A DNA stretch of 35,618 bases from assembly GCA_945871425.1 (NCBI GenBank), contig CAMBVS010000044.1, forward strand, positions 1-35,618. The letters are read 5' to 3'. A program made the translations under genes and the position numbers. This DNA comes from Rhizobium sp. Q54 (GTDB lineage Bacteria; Pseudomonadota; Alphaproteobacteria; SHVZ01). The notes under the pieces are model-generated. The model did no database searches and had not been told where the DNA came from. It was given only the letters and a program-made list of their open reading frames with translations. Positions 32,650-35,618 of the stretch are shown here, in pieces (the first letter of the stretch is position 1; each line of letters starts with the position of its first letter).

Positions 32650-33438
32650 TCACCAGGTGTAGGTCTGTCCGCCGCTGTCGCCACCGCGCTGGCGATAGAT
32701 CTCGCGGGCGATCGCCATCAGGTCCTGGCGCTGGAACTCGCCGGTGAGGGCGCAGCCGAAGCCGTCGATGTACCAGAACAGCGCCTGGGTGCCGCCGTCC
32801 TGGACGAAGCGATAGGAGGTGTCGCCACCGGCGGCGACGGCGAAATAGAGAGTGAGCCGCTGTCCGCCGGCGTTCTCGTACATGAACTGCGCCGCCGGCT
32901 TGTCGTCGGCCGGAAGCAGACGGCCGCCGACCAGGCGGAAGCCGGCCCCGGCGAGCGCCGGCGGCTTGATCGGCTTGCCGAGGCGGCGCGACAGCCAGGT
33001 CGTCATGTGCGCTTCCTCGTCGGCCGCGACCTCGACCGGGTGGCGGACCTCGACCGAGTAGAGCCGGTGCGCCTCGATCGCATGCCGGGCGAGCGCGATC
33101 TCCGCCGTCACGCCGTCGGACGTCGACTGGCGGAGCAGCCAGCCCCCGGTTCCGCCGACCAGCAGCAGCGCCAGGACCGCGGCGATCCGCATCGACCACA
33201 CCAGTACGGCCGAACGTGGGCGCTCGGTCGCGGCCAGCAGCCGGGCCGGCACCGGCTCCGCCATGACCGGGTCATAGAGGGCGTGAAGCGCCTCGCCGAT
33301 CGCCCGGTAGTCGGCAACCCGACGCGCGTCCTCGGCCTCGGCGCCGAGGTGACGCTCGACCTGCGCCTGGGTCTCCGGCCCCAGCTCGCCGTCGACATAG
33401 GCGTTGATCTCGACTTCGGTCGGGCGCGGGCCGGTCAC
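32650..33438 (-). CDS. Anti-sigma factor (ECF-linked transmembrane regulator)
   Basis: A 262-residue single-pass membrane protein. The first about 75 residues form a cytoplasmic anti-sigma-like helical domain (EINAYVDGELGPETQAQVERHL), then one transmembrane helix (IAAVLALLLVGGTGGWLL), then a periplasmic domain ending GGQTYTW. No zinc-binding H-x3-C-x2-C motif is visible, so it is not a ZAS-type protein. GTG 33436-33438 overlaps the TGA of the sigma gene (GTGA), which fixes the start and marks it as that sigma factor's partner. The periplasmic domain presumably senses an envelope or redox signal. Confidence 0.9.
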   Translation of the reverse strand: MTGPRPTEVEINAYVDGELGPETQAQVERHLGAEAEDARRVADYRAIGEALHALYDPVMAEPVPARLLAATERPRSAVLVWSMRIAAVLALLLVGGTGGWLLRQSTSDGVTAEIALARHAIEAHRLYSVEVRHPVEVAADEEAHMTTWLSRRLGKPIKPPALAGAGFRLVGGRLLPADDKPAAQFMYENAGGQRLTLYFAVAAGGDTSYRFVQDGGTQALFWYIDGFGCALTGEFQRQDLMAIAREIYRQRGGDSGGQTYTW

Positions 33439-33947
33439 TTGACCCTCCGAAGCGGCGGCGTCGACTCCCCGGCCAGCGCCAGGCGCAGCCGGTCGCGGCC
33501 GCGGGCGAGCCTGGACATCACCGTGCCGATCGGCACGCCCACGACCTCGGCGGCGTCGCGATAGCTGAGGCCTTCGAGGGCGACCAGCAGCAGCACCTGG
33601 CGCTGGTCGTCGGGAAGACGGTCGAGTGCTGCGGCCAGCTCGCCGAGCGCGATCCGGTCAGACTGCCGGGCCGGCTCGGCGAGCGGGCCGCTCGCCTCCA
33701 GCGGAACCTCAGGGGGCATTGAAGTCCGCCGGCGAGCCTGGTCGATGTGAAGGTTATGCATGATGGTGAACAGCCACCCTCTGAGCCCCTGCCCCCCGGG
33801 TCGGGGTTGCCACAGATGTCCCTTGCCGAGCGCACGCTCGAGGCAGTCCTGGACCAGGTCGTCGGCCCGGTCCGGCTCGCGAAGCAGCGCTCGGGCGTAT
33901 CGGCGCAGCGCTGGGATATGCGACAGGAGCTCGGACCGGCCGATCAC
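33435..33947 (-). CDS. ECF RNA polymerase sigma factor
   Basis: A 170-residue sigma-70-family ECF factor. Region 2 is visible as DRADDLVQDCLERAL and GLRGWLFTIMHNLHIDQARR, region 4 as LPDDQRQVLLLVALEGLSYRDAAEVVGVPIGTVMSRLARGRDRL, the helix-turn-helix that reads the -35 element. GTG 33945-33947 is preceded by GGGGAG with seven-base spacing; an earlier in-frame GTG would add five residues. It is cotranscribed with its anti-sigma factor through a four-base overlap. Its target promoters are not obvious in this window. Confidence 0.94.
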   Translation of the reverse strand: MIGRSELLSHIPALRRYARALLREPDRADDLVQDCLERALGKGHLWQPRPGGQGLRGWLFTIMHNLHIDQARRRTSMPPEVPLEASGPLAEPARQSDRIALGELAAALDRLPDDQRQVLLLVALEGLSYRDAAEVVGVPIGTVMSRLARGRDRLRLALAGESTPPLRRVK

Positions 33948-34174
33948 GCCGCCGCTCCCCACCCGTCCGCGGTCCTCGACCCATCCGACGACATCCGGCG
34001 CCCCCGCCTCGATGCGCGCGACGGGCCGGCGAGCCGCCCCGTCACCTCCGTCAACGCAACCGCCGCCCCCTTATTCCGAAGCGACGGGAATTTTTTGGCC
34101 GACCCGGCACGGCGGACATGTATATGCTCCCCGACATTTCCAATTAGAAAACTGCCCGAAGGGGAGTCGACGCG

Positions 34175-35473
34175 ATGAATCTCAAGGAACTCAAGGACTG
34201 GACGCTCGATCACCAGATGAAGGGCGTGCCCGGCAACCTGAAGCCGATGGCGCTGTCCAGGACCGGGGCCAAGGGCTGGAACATCCTGAATGAGGACCTG
34301 CCGCTGCCGGCCGCAGTGCTGCTGGACTCGGCGCTCACCCAGAACAGCCGCTGGATGAGGCGCTTCATCGAGGCGACCGGCGCCTATCTCGCCCCCCACG
34401 GCAAGACGACGATGAGCCCGCAGCTGTTCAAGCGCCAGCTCGACGATGGCGCCTGGGGCATCACGGTGGCCAACACCCAGCAACTCCAGGTCGCCCGCGA
34501 CCATGGCGTCAAGCGCGTGATCATGGCGAACCAGCTGATCGGCAAGCAGGCGATCCGCTACGTGATGAGCGAGCTCAAGCGTGATCCCGGCTTCGACTTC
34601 TACTGCCTGGTCGACTCCGTCGAGGGCGTGAAGATGTTGGCCGATGCTGCGGCGAAGCAGAAGCCCGGCCGGCCGCTCCAAGTCCTGCTCGAAGGCGGCA
34701 TCCCAGGCGGGCGCACCGGCGTTCGCGACTTCAAGACGGCGATGAAGGTCGCCCGCGCCATCGCGGCCGCGGCGCCGCACCTGACGCTCCGCGGTATCGA
34801 GGGCTTCGAGGGGCTGATCCGCGCCAAGACCCCGACCGAGGCCCGAAAGCAGGTCGACGCTTTCCTCGACTTCCTCGCCGACATCGCGGTCGAGGTCGGC
34901 AAGGCCGGCCTCTACGCCAAGGGCGAGGTGCTGCTCTCGGCCGGCGGCTCCGCCTTCTACGACCGCGTCGTCGAGCGCTTCAAAAGGGCGAAGCTGGATC
35001 GCAAGGTGCGCATCGTCATCCGCTCGGGCTGCTACCTCACCCATGACGAGGCCTCCTACGCCAAGATGTTCGAGAACGTGCTGGCGCGCTCGAAGGTCGC
35101 CCGCGGCCTCGGCAAGGGGCTGCAGCCGGCGCTCGAGGTCTGGGCCTATGTGCAGTCGCGCCCGGAACCGACCCGCGCGCTGGTCACCATGGGCCGCCGC
35201 GATGCCGGCGCCGATTCCGGCTGGCCGACGCCGATCAAGTGGTTCCGCCCGGGCAAGCACAAACGCCCGCAGGCGATCCCGGCCGGCCATGCCTGCGTCA
35301 ACATGAACGACCAGCACGGCTATCTCGACATCCCCGCGAGCTCGCCGCTCAAGGTCGGCGACCTGATCGGCTTCGGCATCAATCATCCCTGCACCACCTT
35401 CGACAAGTGGCAGGTGATCCACGTTGTGGACGACGACTACAACGTGATCGAGAGCCTGAGGACGTTCTTCTAG
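34175..35473 (+). CDS. D-serine dehydratase-like / amino acid deaminase (PLP fold type III)
   Basis: A 432-residue PLP enzyme with an alanine-racemase-like N-terminal barrel and the D-serine-dehydratase-like C-terminal domain. The PLP lysine is K77 in APHGKTTM, the hallmark of the DSD1/D-threonine-aldolase group. The C-terminal zinc pair H404-x-C406 is in GINHPCTTFDKW as in eukaryotic D-serine dehydratase. It probably deaminates a D-amino acid to a 2-oxo acid and ammonia. ATG 34175 follows a GAAGGGGAG Shine-Dalgarno. Its stop codon, TAG at 35471-35473, coincides with the start of an IS630-type element. The protein end (ESLRTFF) looks complete for this family. Confidence 0.93.
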   Translation: MNLKELKDWTLDHQMKGVPGNLKPMALSRTGAKGWNILNEDLPLPAAVLLDSALTQNSRWMRRFIEATGAYLAPHGKTTMSPQLFKRQLDDGAWGITVANTQQLQVARDHGVKRVIMANQLIGKQAIRYVMSELKRDPGFDFYCLVDSVEGVKMLADAAAKQKPGRPLQVLLEGGIPGGRTGVRDFKTAMKVARAIAAAAPHLTLRGIEGFEGLIRAKTPTEARKQVDAFLDFLADIAVEVGKAGLYAKGEVLLSAGGSAFYDRVVERFKRAKLDRKVRIVIRSGCYLTHDEASYAKMFENVLARSKVARGLGKGLQPALEVWAYVQSRPEPTRALVTMGRRDAGADSGWPTPIKWFRPGKHKRPQAIPAGHACVNMNDQHGYLDIPASSPLKVGDLIGFGINHPCTTFDKWQVIHVVDDDYNVIESLRTFF

Positions 35474-35618
35474 TGTCCTGGGTCAGAAGATCATCGTCTC
35501 ATGAGTTCTGAGCCGTTTTGTTGTAGACGCAGAAGCGCTCGATCGACGCGAGGATGTGGTCGGCGGACTTGGTCCAGCGAAATGGCTTGGGATCGGCGTT
35601 GTGCTTGGTGATGAAGGC
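35473..35618 (-). mobile_element. IS630-family insertion sequence, one end and part of the transposase (cut by window edge)
   Basis: The outer end of the element appears to begin immediately after the TA at 35471-35472 of CTAG (35470-35473); IS630/Tc1-type elements insert at TA. The sequence from 35473 (GTGTCCTGGGTCAG) is the probable terminal repeat. The transposase tail lies inside. Only one end is visible, so the inverted repeat and target duplication at the other side are outside the window. Confidence 0.75.
35499..35618 (-). CDS. IS630-family transposase C-terminus (partial)
   Basis: The last 39 residues of a transposase are encoded on the minus strand, ending with TGA at 35499-35501; the 5' part continues beyond the right edge. 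The visible peptide contains AFITKHNADPKPFRWTK followed by SADHILASIERFCVYN, which is the highly conserved end of IS630-type DDE transposases (F-I-T-x-H-N...P-K-P-F-x-W-T-K). The frame is intact as far as visible, so the element may be functional. Confidence 0.9.
   Translation of the reverse strand, partial: AFITKHNADPKPFRWTKSADHILASIERFCVYNKTAQNS

Noticed and set aside
1..35618. CRISPR arrays, rRNA and tRNA genes
   Set aside because: No regularly spaced repeats, no recognisable rRNA segments and no cloverleaf-like sequence were noticed by eye; a tRNAscan or Rfam run would be needed to exclude small RNAs fully.

Overview
The window is about 35.6 kb of GC-rich DNA with short gaps, many 4-base start/stop overlaps (ATGA or GTGA), GTG starts, and a gene repertoire typical of an alphaproteobacterium (perhaps a soil or rhizosphere Rhodospirillales or Hyphomicrobiales relative). 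The genus cannot be read from the sequence. No rRNA, tRNA or CRISPR was seen.

Region 1 (1-8000) is an amide module. On the minus strand, an N,N-dimethylformamidase large-subunit-like hydrolase is followed by four overlapping genes of a Dpp/Opp-type ABC importer (two permeases and two ATPases, the last one cut by the window edge). Divergent from it are the matching solute-binding protein and a cytoplasmic protein resembling 4,5-dihydroxyphthalate decarboxylase. Region 2 (8000-8625) is a scar holding a decayed tyrosine-recombinase fragment and a 108-base near-perfect palindrome.

Region 3 (8625-19684) is the most distinctive block. A GntR/FCD regulator is divergent from a hydantoin/allantoin-racemase-like gene, followed by a second complete Dpp/Opp-type importer (binding protein, two permeases, one fused double ATPase), an AtzA/TrzN-type amidohydrolase, a CodA/AtzC-type deaminase and a PuuE-type allantoinase. 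This reads as a dedicated uptake and ring-opening pathway for a cyclic ureide or other N-heterocycle. The racemase lacks its second catalytic cysteine. The block is flanked by two different long palindromes, the second (19777-19894) with perfect 46-base arms.

Region 4 (20000-26700) holds a TauE/SafE exporter, an NAD(P)H:quinone-reductase-like flavoprotein, an unusual lipoprotein with an alpha/beta-hydrolase motif, an amidase-signature enzyme and the ABC-F protein EttA. Region 5 (26750-35473) holds a CBS/DUF294 nucleotidyltransferase-like protein coupled to a membrane PAS-exonuclease, a small membrane protein, a MarR regulator, an SDR, an M17 leucyl aminopeptidase, an ECF sigma/anti-sigma pair and a D-serine-dehydratase-like PLP enzyme. 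The window ends inside an IS630-family transposase whose element lies directly on the stop codon of that PLP gene.
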